From Afifella aestuarii (GTDB lineage: Bacteria > Pseudomonadota > Alphaproteobacteria > Rhizobiales > Afifellaceae): 64,000 bases of DNA. The notes beneath the pieces were generated by a model. The model saw nothing but the letters and a program-made list of their open reading frames with translations. It was not told the DNA's origin and did no database searches. The stretch lies in assembly GCF_004023665.1 (NCBI RefSeq), contig NZ_SAUF01000005.1, positions 124,001-188,000 of the forward strand. The letters are read 5' to 3'. Each line of letters starts with the position of its first letter. Position 1 is the first letter of the stretch. Shown here in pieces: positions 35,548 through 44,722 of this stretch. The position numbers were made by a program, and so were the translations under genes.

Positions 35548-37208
35548 TGGGCAATATCGTCGAAATTCGTGATCTTGCCGTCGCCGCGAAGACCGATTCC
35601 GGGCGTGTCGTGGATATCATCAAAGGCGTCGATATCGAGGTGGCCGAGGGTGAGGTGGTCGCTTTGATCGGCGAAAGTGGTTCCGGCAAAACCACGATCG
35701 CATTGACGCTTCTGGGTTACACGCGCCCGGGCTGCAGGATCACCCGCGGCGAGGTCGTGGTCGCCGGCCGCGATATGGTGACGATGAGCGAGGCCGAACG
35801 CCGGCATGTGCGCGGGCAGCAGGTCGCCTATGTGCCGCAATCGGCAGCTGCGGCCTTCGATCCCTCCCAGACCATCATGGAACAGGTCGTTGAGGTCTCC
35901 CGCATTCATCAACTGATGCCGCCGGAGGATGCGCGTCGCAAGGCCGTCGAGCTCTTCCGGGCATTGTCGCTGCCCAATCCGGAGACGATTGGCGCGCGCT
36001 ATCCGCATCAGGTGTCGGGCGGACAATTGCAGAGGCTGGCGGCGGCGATGGCCCTGATGGGCGATCCCGGGGTGATGGTGTTCGACGAGCCGACGACGGC
36101 TCTCGACGTGACGACACAGATCGAAGTTCTGCGCGCCTTCAAGTCGGTCATCGCCGAGCGGAATATGGCCGGGATCTATGTCTCGCACGATCTTGCCGTC
36201 GTCGCCCAGATCGCCGACCGCATCGTCGTCCTGAAGGGCGGCGAAGTGCAGGAAGTGGCCGAGACGGAGAAAATCGTCCACGCGCCGCAGCATGCCTATA
36301 CGAAAGAGCTCATCGCAGCCTTTCATCCCGTCGAGCGCGCGCCGGCGGATCCGCGTGCCATGGCGCAGAGAAATGCCATTCTGGAGGTGAAGAATCTCAG
36401 TGCCGGTTACGGACCGACCGGCTCCGATGGTCAGCCTGGCTTTCTCGCGCTCAAGGACGTGACCTTCCGCCTGGCGGCGGGTGAGAGCCTCGGGATTATC
36501 GGCGAATCCGGCAGCGGGAAGTCGACACTGGCGCGCGTCATTTCGGGCCTTCTGCCGCAATCCTCAGGCAGCGTGATGTTCGAGGGCCGGGAACTTGCGA
36601 AAAGTGTCAGCGGGCGCAGCCGTGAAGAGCTGCGCAAGATGCAGATCGTCTTTCAGCTCGCCGATACCGCTCTCAACCCCAATCGGCCTGTGCGGGCAAT
36701 TCTGGGCCGCCCGCTCACCTTCTATCATGGCATGAGGGGGCGCCAGCGCGAGGCGGAGGTCGACCGGCTGCTCGATATGGTGCGCCTGCCGGCCGCCTTG
36801 AAACATCGTCTGCCAAGCGAATTGTCGGGCGGCCAGAAGCAACGCGTCAACCTGGCGCGCGCCTTGGCGGCGAAACCTGAGCTGATCCTCTGCGATGAGA
36901 TCACCTCGGCGTTGGATACGGTGGTGGCGGCCGCCATCCTGAAGCTCCTCGATGAATTGCAGCGAGAGCTCGGCCTTTCCTACATGTTCATCAGCCACGA
37001 TCTCTCGACGGTCGAAGCGATCTGCGACGAGGTCGTGGTGATGTATCAGGGAGAGAAGGTGGAGGAGATGCCGACGAACCGAATGAAGTCGGGTGCCGAG
37101 CATCCCTATTCCCGTCTTTTGATATCCTCTGTGCCACAGCTCGACACCAACTGGCTCGACCGCCTCGAGCACGACAACGAACTGATGCAGGCCGTCGCCG
37201 GGCGCTGA
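35547..37208 (+). CDS. Fused double ABC ATPase (DppD-DppF in one polypeptide)
   Basis: A 553-residue protein with two complete nucleotide-binding domains, replacing the separate DppD and DppF subunits of the first importer. Domain 1 (residues about 1-260): Walker A GESGSGKT, signature SGGQLQRL, Walker [13 protein letters not shown]. Domain 2 (about 275-540): [28 protein letters not shown]. The Ile-Thr after the second Walker B Glu replaces the common Pro. Such fusions are usual in YejF/GsiA-like importers. Last gene of the importer operon, convergent with the Lrp regulator. Confidence 0.95.
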   Translation: MGNIVEIRDLAVAAKTDSGRVVDIIKGVDIEVAEGEVVALIGESGSGKTTIALTLLGYTRPGCRITRGEVVVAGRDMVTMSEAERRHVRGQQVAYVPQSAAAAFDPSQTIMEQVVEVSRIHQLMPPEDARRKAVELFRALSLPNPETIGARYPHQVSGGQLQRLAAAMALMGDPGVMVFDEPTTALDVTTQIEVLRAFKSVIAERNMAGIYVSHDLAVVAQIADRIVVLKGGEVQEVAETEKIVHAPQHAYTKELIAAFHPVERAPADPRAMAQRNAILEVKNLSAGYGPTGSDGQPGFLALKDVTFRLAAGESLGIIGESGSGKSTLARVISGLLPQSSGSVMFEGRELAKSVSGRSREELRKMQIVFQLADTALNPNRPVRAILGRPLTFYHGMRGRQREAEVDRLLDMVRLPAALKHRLPSELSGGQKQRVNLARALAAKPELILCDEITSALDTVVAAAILKLLDELQRELGLSYMFISHDLSTVEAICDEVVVMYQGEKVEEMPTNRMKSGAEHPYSRLLISSVPQLDTNWLDRLEHDNELMQAVAGR

Positions 37209-37233
37209 ACGACGCGGCGGGCAGCGGCTTTCC

Positions 37234-37722
37234 TCAGGCGTGAAGCTTGTCGCGAAACAGCGATGTCAGCGGCAGATGCGCCTTGATGAAGGGCGATTTG
37301 ATCACCACGAAGCTGAAATACTTGTCGATGCCGATGTCGTCATCGATGAGCTTTTCCATGATCGTCTGGTAATGCACGATGCCGGCTGTCACGAATTTGA
37401 CGAGGTAGTCGTAGCCGCCCGAGACGAGGTGGCATTCCACGCAGGAATCGATTTTCTCCACCGTCGCCTGAAAGCGCGAAAAGTCCGTATGTCGGTGGTT
37501 CTTCAAGGTGAATTCGGTGAAGACGGTCAGCGTCTCCCCGATCTTGCTCACATCGATCTGGGCCGAGTAGCCGGTGATGTAGCCGGCGGCCTGCAGCTTC
37601 TTCATCCGGGTCAGGCAGGGGCTTGGCGAGAGATTGACGAGCTCGGCCAGCTCGACGTTGGTGATACGTCCGTTCTTCTGCAATTCGCAGAGGATTTTCA
37701 CGTCGATCATATCGAGTTTCAT
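37234..37722 (-). CDS. Lrp/AsnC-family transcriptional regulator
   Basis: A 162-residue feast/famine regulator. 'MIDVKILCELQKNGRITN' and 'NLSPSPCLTRMKKLQAAG' form the helix-turn-helix, and the RAM ligand domain follows ('ECHLVSGGYDYLVKF'). Start at ATG 37722 gives the usual family length; an in-frame ATG at 37767 would add 15 residues. It diverges from a DAO-type oxidase gene and converges on the importer, so it probably senses an amino acid handled by one of them. Confidence 0.9.
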   Translation of the reverse strand: MKLDMIDVKILCELQKNGRITNVELAELVNLSPSPCLTRMKKLQAAGYITGYSAQIDVSKIGETLTVFTEFTLKNHRHTDFSRFQATVEKIDSCVECHLVSGGYDYLVKFVTAGIVHYQTIMEKLIDDDIGIDKYFSFVVIKSPFIKAHLPLTSLFRDKLHA

Positions 37723-37943
37723 GCGCGAATTGGTGGGCAGGGGGGCCTCCTCCGGCGTGCACGGCATAAGATGCCGGCAGATTGCGCCGAGTTGAGCTTT
37801 CTGACAACCAGCCTGCGCGTGCATGCTTGAAACACAAGCTGCCGCCGTCTGCATGTTTCGAAGCATCTTCTGCTGCTGAAGCTGGAGATTGCTGCCGATC
37901 CGAACCGGTCTCGATGCTAGATTCGGAGCGATTGGAGAGATTC

Positions 37944-39269
37944 ATGCCTGTTCCTTTGCTGAGCGTTCCCTCATCCCCGCAATTGCCGGCGGCCGCCGAT
38001 GTCGTCGTGATCGGAGGCGGGATCATCGGGGTGTCGGCGGCATATTTTCTCGCAAAGCGCGGCGTCAGCGTCGCTCTCCTGGAGAAGGGGATGATAGGCG
38101 CCGAGCAGTCGAGCCGGAATTGGGGCTGGTGCCGACAGCAAAACCGTGATGCACGCGAACTGCCGCTGGCGACCAGGAGCTTGGAGCTTTGGGACGAGCT
38201 TGCTGCAGAGCTCGGACCCGATCTCGGGTTCCGGCGTTCTGGCTTGCTTTATCTCTCGAACGACGAAAAGGAGATCGAAGGCTGGGCGGAATGGTGCCGC
38301 TTTGCGGCGACGATGGGCGTGACGAGCCATCCTCTCAGTCGAGAGGAGGCCACGTCGCGTGGCGCTGTCACAGGGCGATCCTGGAAGGGTGGCGTCTTTT
38401 CTCCGTCTGACGGGATTGCCGATCCCGCCTGCGCGGCACCGATGATCGCCGAAGCAATCGTTCGTTTCGGCGGCACGGTTCATCAATCATGTGCCGCCCG
38501 AGGCATCGAGACGGAAGGCGGGCGTGTCTCCGCGGTGGTGACCGAAAAAGGTGTTATCCGCACGAGACAGGTGGTGATGTCGGGCGGCGCCTGGGCGTCC
38601 TCGTTTTGCCGGCAGCTCGGCGTGGTTTTTCCGCAGGCGTCGATCCGCTCCTCCGTTCTTTCCGTTGAGCCGGGAGCGGAAGGGCTTCTCGACGCACTGC
38701 ACACGGCGGATGTGACCGTGACGCGACGCGGAGATGGCGGCTACACGCTCGCAGTGTCGGGGATGGCGAAGACGGATCCGACTCTGCAGCAGCTTCGCTT
38801 CGCCCGGCACTTTCTGCCGATGTTCGCCAAGCGTTGGCGCAGTCTGTCGCCGGGTGATCTCACGGCATTGCGGGCCGGGCATGAAACGCTCAGGCGCTGG
38901 TCCCTCGACCGGCCAACGCCCATGGAGCGGATGCGTATTCTCGATCCCGCACCGTCCATGCGCGCGACCGACAAAATCCTGTCGCGGGCACGGAAGCTGC
39001 TGCCGGCGCTGAAACAGGTGCCGGTGCAGGCACGCTGGGCCGGCTACATTGACAGCACACCTGATGGTGTGCCGGTGATCGACCCGAATGCGGGGCCGGA
39101 AGGGTTTCTGCTGGCCGCCGGTTTTTCCGGACATGGTTTCGGGATCGGCCCGGGTGCGGGGCAGCTCATCGCTGACCTCGTCACCGGAGCGGAACCGAGC
39201 GTCGATTACAAGCAATATGCGCTGTCGCGCTTCGGACGCAGCGCCCGGGGGAAAGTCGCCGAATTCTGA
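37944..39269 (+). CDS. DAO-family FAD-dependent oxidoreductase
   Basis: A 441-residue flavoprotein. 'DVVVIGGGIIGVSAAYFL' is the FAD site, then 'AEQSSRNWGWCRQQNRD', a signature shared (in modified form) with the oxidase at 43376, so the two are paralogues. 'ARWAGYIDSTPDGVPVID' and 'GFSGHGFGIGPGAG' end the protein. ATG 37944 follows 'ttggagagattc', a good ribosome-binding site; upstream in-frame Mets overlap the divergent Lrp region. It probably oxidises a D-amino acid or secondary amine. Regulation by the divergent Lrp protein is likely. Confidence 0.9.
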   Translation: MPVPLLSVPSSPQLPAAADVVVIGGGIIGVSAAYFLAKRGVSVALLEKGMIGAEQSSRNWGWCRQQNRDARELPLATRSLELWDELAAELGPDLGFRRSGLLYLSNDEKEIEGWAEWCRFAATMGVTSHPLSREEATSRGAVTGRSWKGGVFSPSDGIADPACAAPMIAEAIVRFGGTVHQSCAARGIETEGGRVSAVVTEKGVIRTRQVVMSGGAWASSFCRQLGVVFPQASIRSSVLSVEPGAEGLLDALHTADVTVTRRGDGGYTLAVSGMAKTDPTLQQLRFARHFLPMFAKRWRSLSPGDLTALRAGHETLRRWSLDRPTPMERMRILDPAPSMRATDKILSRARKLLPALKQVPVQARWAGYIDSTPDGVPVIDPNAGPEGFLLAAGFSGHGFGIGPGAGQLIADLVTGAEPSVDYKQYALSRFGRSARGKVAEF

Positions 39270-39350
39270 AACAGGTTTGTGTTTGCCGCGCGACGGGCTG
39301 AGCCCGCCCGTCAGTCCTCAGCCGAGCCTGCAGATCCCTCGATGATGCAC

Positions 39351-40370
39351 CTACTCGCCGTCCTCCCACCGCTTCTCGGCGCGCCACAGCGCCGTGCTGT
39401 CAGCATAGCCGAGCGCCTGCGCAAGCCGCGACCGGTTTCCGCCATGGGCCGCGTTGTGCCGGCGCAAAAGGGACTTCCTGTAATCCTGTACCAATTTGCG
39501 GATGGATGTGCCTTCGTCCGCGAGGCGGCGCTGAAGTGTCCTCGGTGGAATTCCGAGCTCTCTGGAGATTGTGGCGAGCGTGATGTTGGTGAAACCGAGA
39601 TGGATGGCGATGAGCGCCAGGACGCGTTCGGAATAGGTGGTGGGAGCCACGGTTTCGACGAAGAGGTCGTTGATATGCCGCTCCAGGACGCTGGCGAGAG
39701 CGGGATCCTCTTTGCGATAGACGCGGCGGGCGCCGGCAAGGTCCATCACCAGTCTGTTGGTCGACTGCCCGAATAGGACAGGTGCCTGGAAGATGCGCTC
39801 CAGCGGTTTCGGATCGCGCGGGGCGCCGTGCTCGAAGTGCACCTCGAGGGGCCGCCAGCTGCTTGAAAAGCACTGCCTGACGAGATGGCAGGTCGTCGCC
39901 AGGGTGAACTCGCTGTCCTGCCGGCGCGGGGAGAGCGACGTGTCGGTGATTCCGTAGGACCAGATCAGCGTCTCGTCTTCGCAGGAGACGGAGGAATGAC
40001 TGGCGCCCTGCAGCGCGGCCATCGAACGGCACAGGCGCTTGAAGGCGGCTTCGATGGTCGAGGTCATCGAGAAAAGCATGCCCATCGGCCCGAGATCCGC
40101 GGGCTTGATCGACACCCCGAGCTCAGCGCCGAGAAAAGGATCGCGAACCACGACGGCAGCCTCTTCGAAGGCAGCGAGATAGCGGGCGATCGGGACGACA
40201 GCATAGGGATCGTTGAGCTGGGCGCGCAATATACCGTGGCCCGCCAGTAAAACGTCGGTCTTGGCCGTGCGCTTGTCGAGTTCTTGAATGATCGGCGCCA
40301 GTGCGGACGCTCGAATTGATGCAATCGCTGGCATGCGACTGTCTAAGTGTAGGGCATTTGCCGGTGACAT
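39351..40370 (-). CDS. AraC-family transcriptional regulator (OruR-like)
   Basis: A 339-residue regulator with an N-terminal Arabinose_bd-type domain (as in OruR and other ornithine/amine regulators) and a C-terminal AraC helix-turn-helix: 'LATISRELGIPPRTLQRRLA' and 'RSRLAQALGYADSTAL'. The open frame begins at a TTG (40379); ATG 40370 is the likelier start, with 'gagaggggg' 11 bases upstream. It diverges from the APC permease gene, and the following enzyme genes make it a probable activator of that operon. Confidence 0.9.
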   Translation of the reverse strand: MSPANALHLDSRMPAIASIRASALAPIIQELDKRTAKTDVLLAGHGILRAQLNDPYAVVPIARYLAAFEEAAVVVRDPFLGAELGVSIKPADLGPMGMLFSMTSTIEAAFKRLCRSMAALQGASHSSVSCEDETLIWSYGITDTSLSPRRQDSEFTLATTCHLVRQCFSSSWRPLEVHFEHGAPRDPKPLERIFQAPVLFGQSTNRLVMDLAGARRVYRKEDPALASVLERHINDLFVETVAPTTYSERVLALIAIHLGFTNITLATISRELGIPPRTLQRRLADEGTSIRKLVQDYRKSLLRRHNAAHGGNRSRLAQALGYADSTALWRAEKRWEDGE

Positions 40371-40483
40371 AATCGTCAAACCCCCTCTCGGCGCGAATTA
40401 TCGATTCATTGGCGTAACATGCAATATCGGTACCAAATTCCCCCTCGTAGCTTTGGCGAATAGCAGTTCCAATGAGGGGTGAT

Positions 40484-41926
40484 ATGACGCTGGAAATCGC
40501 CAATCCTGTCGCCAGTCCGAGACTGGCAAGGAATTCGGTGGGGCTTGCCCATATCGTATTCTTCGTCGTCGCAGCCGCCGCTCCTTTGACCGCCGTCGTC
40601 GGAGCTTCACCGGTCGCTTTCGCTTTCGGCAACGGTGCGGGCGTTCCCGGCGCCTACCTTCTGGCGGGGCTGTTGTACCTGGTCTTCTCCGTTGGGTTCA
40701 CGGCAATGAGCCGTCATGTGGAGGGAGCCGGTGCTTTCTATGCGTATATCTCTCAAGGCATCGGTCGGCCGACGGGAGTCGGCGCGGCCATGATGGCGTT
40801 GATCACCTACAGCGCCGTGCAGATCGCCGTGTACGCGCTCTTCGGCGTCTTCGTTGCGGCAGGGCTCGCGCCTTACGGCATCGAGATGCCCTGGTGGGTC
40901 TGGTCGTTCGCCGCCTTGGCCGTGGTTCATCTCTGCGGGCAGCGCAACATCGCGTTCTCGGGCAAGATCCTCGGTGTCTGCATGGTGGCGGAGATCGTCA
41001 TTCTTCTGCTGCTCGATGTCGGGATCCTCCTGCAAGGCGGCGGGCCGGAAGGCATCGGCTTGACCTCGTTCGCACCCGCCACCGTCCTGTCGCCGGGGCT
41101 GGGGGCGGCACTCGTCTTCGTCATCGGCTCTTTCATCGGCTTTGAGGCGACCGCCATTTTCGGCGAAGAGGCTGAAAACCCTGAGACGACGATCCCGAAG
41201 GCGACTTATGTCGCCGTCCTTCTCATCACCTTGTTCTACGCGTTTTCGACCTGGGCGATCGTGCAGCATTACGGCGCTTCGCAGGTGCAGGCGGTCGCCG
41301 AAGCCGGGCTCGACAATTTCTTCTTTGCCGCCATGGATGCGGTGCTCGGGCGCTGGGCCAGCGAGACCATGAACGTCCTGCTGATCACGAGCCTGTTTGC
41401 CTGCGTGCTCTCGTTTCACAACACGCTCAACCGCTACTTCTTCGCGCTCGGCCGGGAAGGTCTGGCCATGCGGGCCCTCGGTCGGGTGCATGAAAAGCAT
41501 CTGTCGCCGCACATCGCCGGCGTCGTCCAAAGTGTGAGCGCGGCCGCCATCCTTCTCGTCTTCGTCGTCTCGGGAGCCGACCCCTATGCCGTGGTCTTCT
41601 CCTGGATGTCGGCTCTTGCGGTGATCGGCATCTTGTCGGTGCAGGCTTTGGTTTCGGTGGCGATCATCCTGTATTTCCATCGCCATCCTGACCAGCATGG
41701 CCGCTGGACCACGCTGGTGGCACCGAGCGTTGCGTTCGTGGGATTGCTCGGAGCCCTTGCCCTGGTGATCAACAATCTCTCGCTGCTGTCAGGCAGCGAA
41801 AGCCCAGTGGTCGCTTCGTTCCCCTACGCGATCGCCCTGGTTTGCCTGTCCGGCATTCTCTTCGGCTATCGCATCAAGGCAAAGCGCCCCGATCTCTATG
41901 CCGGGCTCGGCCGCATGCTCGACTAG
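40484..41926 (+). CDS. APC-superfamily amino acid/amine permease
   Basis: A 480-residue inner-membrane transporter with about 12 hydrophobic segments. 'VVAAAAPLTAVVGASPVAF' is the broken TM1 and 'GSFIGFEATAIFGEEAENP' the typical TM6-to-loop signature of APC transporters. Start ATG 40484 has GAGGGG just upstream; an ATG four codons earlier (40472) is less well placed. It presumably imports the amine or amino acid oxidised by the two enzymes encoded downstream. Confidence 0.92.
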   Translation: MTLEIANPVASPRLARNSVGLAHIVFFVVAAAAPLTAVVGASPVAFAFGNGAGVPGAYLLAGLLYLVFSVGFTAMSRHVEGAGAFYAYISQGIGRPTGVGAAMMALITYSAVQIAVYALFGVFVAAGLAPYGIEMPWWVWSFAALAVVHLCGQRNIAFSGKILGVCMVAEIVILLLLDVGILLQGGGPEGIGLTSFAPATVLSPGLGAALVFVIGSFIGFEATAIFGEEAENPETTIPKATYVAVLLITLFYAFSTWAIVQHYGASQVQAVAEAGLDNFFFAAMDAVLGRWASETMNVLLITSLFACVLSFHNTLNRYFFALGREGLAMRALGRVHEKHLSPHIAGVVQSVSAAAILLVFVVSGADPYAVVFSWMSALAVIGILSVQALVSVAIILYFHRHPDQHGRWTTLVAPSVAFVGLLGALALVINNLSLLSGSESPVVASFPYAIALVCLSGILFGYRIKAKRPDLYAGLGRMLD

Positions 41927-41934
41927 CCCTCCCG

Positions 41935-41984
41935 GAAGGCCGGCAAGGCGTTCCGTGATTGGAGCGCAGCGTCTGCCGGCCTTC
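41935..41984 (+). other. Long perfect inverted repeat after the APC permease gene
   Basis: An 11-bp perfect repeat GAAGGCCGGCA (41935-41945) / TGCCGGCCTTC (41974-41984) with a 28-base loop lies just after the permease stop. No T-run, but a pyrimidine-rich stretch follows. It may attenuate transcription or process the mRNA between permease and enzyme genes. Confidence 0.55.
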
Positions 41985-42075
41985 GCCTCTTCCTCTCTCC
42001 CTTCAATCCACCGTTTCAAGTCGCACGGTGCGCAGGCGCCTGCGCGACGCGAGCCCGAACGCAAGGACCAAACCG

Positions 42076-43215
42076 ATGACGGGTCTGCCGAAAATCGATT
42101 TTCTCTACCTCTCCGAACAAGACATGATCCGGGCCGGCGTGACCGACATGCCCGCCTGTGTCGACTGCATGGAACAGATGTTTGCCCTGCTTCATCAGGG
42201 CGATTACCGGATGGCCGGTCCCAACAGCGACAGCCATGGGGCCATGGTCGTGTTCCCCGAAAACTCGCCCTTCCCAAAGATGCCGAAGCCTACGGCGGAT
42301 CGTCGCTTCATGGCGATGCCGGCCTATCTCGGCGGCAATTTCTGCACCGCCGGTGTCAAATGGTATGGCTCCAACATCGCAAACCGCGACAAGGATCTGC
42401 CCCGCTCGATCCTGATGTTTACGCTCAACGACGCCGATACGGGCGCACCGCTCGCCTATATGTCGGCCAATCTTCTTTCCGCTTACCGCACCGGCGCGGT
42501 GCCGGGCGTCGGGGCGCGGCACCTTGCGCGCAAGGATTCAAAGATCGTTGGCATCCTAGGGCCTGGTGTGATGGCGCGCACCGCGCTCGCAGCCTTCATC
42601 GCCGCCTGTCCGAAGATCGACACCGTCCGGGTCAAGGCGCGCGGGCAGAAGAGCCTCGATGTCTTCATCGCCTGGGTGAAGGAGCATTACCCGCAGATCA
42701 CCAAGATCGAGATTGTGAACGACCTCGAGGCGGTCGTTCGTGATTGCGATATCGTCACCTATTGCGCCTCCGGTGAAGTCGGCGATCCGGAGACTTATCC
42801 GATCGTCAAGCGCGAATGGGTGAAGCCGGGCGCGTTCCTGGCGATGCCGGCCCTTTGCGAGATCGACGAAGGGATGAAAGCGCCAGAAGTGCGCAAGGTT
42901 CTGGACAACACCGGTCTCTACGAGGCCTGGTACGAAGAGGTTCCGAAGCCCGCGCATCGCACCATCCCGGTGATCGGCGTGAAGTTCATGGATATGCTCG
43001 CCGAGGGCAGCATGAAGCGCGAGGAACTGGAGGATCTCGGCGCGATCGTCGCAGGCGACGCGCCAGGCCGAACCAACGATGAAGAGATCATCCTGATGTC
43101 GGTCGGGGGCATGCCGGTCGAAGACGTTGCGTGGGGCACCGTGATTTACCGCAATGCGGTGGAGAAGGGCATCGGCCAGAAGCTCAACCTGTGGGACGAG
43201 CCGGCGCTGCGCTGA
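42076..43215 (+). CDS. Ornithine cyclodeaminase/mu-crystallin family protein
   Basis: A 379-residue OCD/mu-crystallin-family protein. The nucleotide-binding motif 'KIVGILGPGVMARTALAAF', the preceding 'SAYRTGAVPGVGARHLA', and the downstream 'CDIVTYCASGEVGDPETY' follow the family order. It differs from true ornithine cyclodeaminases by an insert and extra C-terminal region ('EEIILMSVGGMPVEDVAWG'). From memory, this subgroup is sometimes annotated as 'tyramine oxidase subunit B'. ATG 42076, after 'gcaaggaccaaaccg', starts at MTGLPKIDFLYL. It sits between an amine permease and a DAO-type oxidase, which supports an oxidative deamination role. Confidence 0.85.
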   Translation: MTGLPKIDFLYLSEQDMIRAGVTDMPACVDCMEQMFALLHQGDYRMAGPNSDSHGAMVVFPENSPFPKMPKPTADRRFMAMPAYLGGNFCTAGVKWYGSNIANRDKDLPRSILMFTLNDADTGAPLAYMSANLLSAYRTGAVPGVGARHLARKDSKIVGILGPGVMARTALAAFIAACPKIDTVRVKARGQKSLDVFIAWVKEHYPQITKIEIVNDLEAVVRDCDIVTYCASGEVGDPETYPIVKREWVKPGAFLAMPALCEIDEGMKAPEVRKVLDNTGLYEAWYEEVPKPAHRTIPVIGVKFMDMLAEGSMKREELEDLGAIVAGDAPGRTNDEEIILMSVGGMPVEDVAWGTVIYRNAVEKGIGQKLNLWDEPALR

Positions 43216-43375
43216 GGCGCCCCCAACATATCCACCCGCCATCGAATAAAGCTCTGCACGAGATCGAGGGACGCGGGCTGGCGGCGTCCTTCCGTCCGAT
43301 AGCGAGATGGCTCATTGCGTTCGGCTGCTGCACGGGGACGAGCCCCGGCGACGGTCTGTCAGAAGGATATCCCCC

Positions 43376-44668
43376 ATGGCCCCCACGATCACGCCGGTTG
43401 AAACGGCGCAGGATTTTCCGCCTCGCACCTCTGTCGTCATTATCGGAGGCGGTATCGTTGGCCTGACGGCTGCTCTGACGCTTGCCGAAAAGAACATCGC
43501 CGTCGTCGTTTTGGAGAAGGGACGGATCGCTGGCGAGCAATCGTCGCGAAATCTCGGCTGGGTCCGCAAGACGATCCGAGCTGCGCCGGATGTGCCCCTG
43601 GCAATGGCCGCTGATCGGCTGTGGGCCGAGATGGCAATGCGGGTCGGGGCCAATGTCGGCTATGAGCGCACCGGCATCATGTATCTCGACCGCACCGAAG
43701 CGGATGTGGCCGGGCATGAGGATTGGCTGAAATCGGTGAGCCATCTGGGGCTCGATTCACGCCTCGTCACGCCTTCAGAGATTGATGAATTGGTGCCGGG
43801 CGGCGAGGGCAAATGGGCCGGTGGCCTTTACACGCCGTCGGACGGCCACGCCGACCCGACCCTCGCGGCGAGCGCGATCGCGAAAGCCGCGATTTCGAAG
43901 GGCGCCGTCGTTGTGGAAAATTGCGCGGTACGCACCTTGTCTTTGGAAGCGGGCAGGGTCGCCGGTGTGGTGACCGAGCGCGGAGAGATCCGCTGCGATC
44001 AGGTTCTCCTCGCCGGGGGGCTGTGGTCGCGCCGCTTCCTGGGCAATCTCGGTATCGGATTGCCGACCTTGCCACTCGTCTGTTCGGCGTTCCGTTCCCC
44101 GCCGATGCAGGGGCCGTGCAAAATCGGCGTGGCCGGACCGGATTTCTCCTTCTGCCAGCATCACGACGGAAGCTTCATCATGACTCAGCGTGCCGCGCTG
44201 AGGGCGCCTTTGACGCTCGATCATGTGCTGATCGGCATGCGGTATCTGTCGCAGCTGCGTGGAAACCGCGGAATCGTGCGGATGAAGGTCGGGCGCGAAA
44301 CGATCGATGATCTGAAACTTCCACGCCGTTGGGGACCTGCGGACGAAAGCCCCTTCGAAAAGCTTCGTGTGATGGACCCACCGACGATCTCCACTTTCAA
44401 CCGAGAGGCCGTCGCCAATCTCAGTGCGGCCTGGCCGCTCTTCAAAGGTGTCGAGATAAAATCTGCCTGGGCCGGCACGATGGATATCACGCCGGATACT
44501 CATCCGGTGATCGGGCCTGTCGCCAGCATTCCGGGGCTGACCTTGGCGACAGGCTTTTCCGGCCACGGTTTCGGCACGTCGCCTGCCGCAGGTCAGCTCG
44601 CGGCCGAACTGGTGACGGGAGAGACGCCGATCGTGGATCCCGCTCCTTATCGCTTCGAGCGGTTCTGA
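43376..44668 (+). CDS. DAO-family FAD-dependent oxidoreductase
   Basis: A 430-residue flavoprotein, paralogue of the one at 37944. 'SVVIIGGGIVGLTAALTL' is the FAD site, then 'AGEQSSRNLGWVRKT', and the C-terminal 'WAGTMDITPDTHPVIG' and 'GFSGHGFGTSPAAG'. ATG 43376 follows 'agaaggatatcccc'; the longer frame to 43307 lacks homology. With the APC permease and the OCD-like protein it forms an amine/amino-acid uptake and oxidation operon under the divergent AraC regulator. Substrate unknown. Confidence 0.9.
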   Translation: MAPTITPVETAQDFPPRTSVVIIGGGIVGLTAALTLAEKNIAVVVLEKGRIAGEQSSRNLGWVRKTIRAAPDVPLAMAADRLWAEMAMRVGANVGYERTGIMYLDRTEADVAGHEDWLKSVSHLGLDSRLVTPSEIDELVPGGEGKWAGGLYTPSDGHADPTLAASAIAKAAISKGAVVVENCAVRTLSLEAGRVAGVVTERGEIRCDQVLLAGGLWSRRFLGNLGIGLPTLPLVCSAFRSPPMQGPCKIGVAGPDFSFCQHHDGSFIMTQRAALRAPLTLDHVLIGMRYLSQLRGNRGIVRMKVGRETIDDLKLPRRWGPADESPFEKLRVMDPPTISTFNREAVANLSAAWPLFKGVEIKSAWAGTMDITPDTHPVIGPVASIPGLTLATGFSGHGFGTSPAAGQLAAELVTGETPIVDPAPYRFERF

Positions 44669-44722
44669 TGCCGGTGGCGCGCGAAACGGAGAGGGAGACT
44701 CGAAGGATGACGGCTCGGAGGC

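Noticed and set aside
39292-39312. Hairpin GACGGG/CCCGTC between the DAO gene and the AraC gene
   Set aside because: It has a short stem and no T-run in either direction, so it was not called a terminator.
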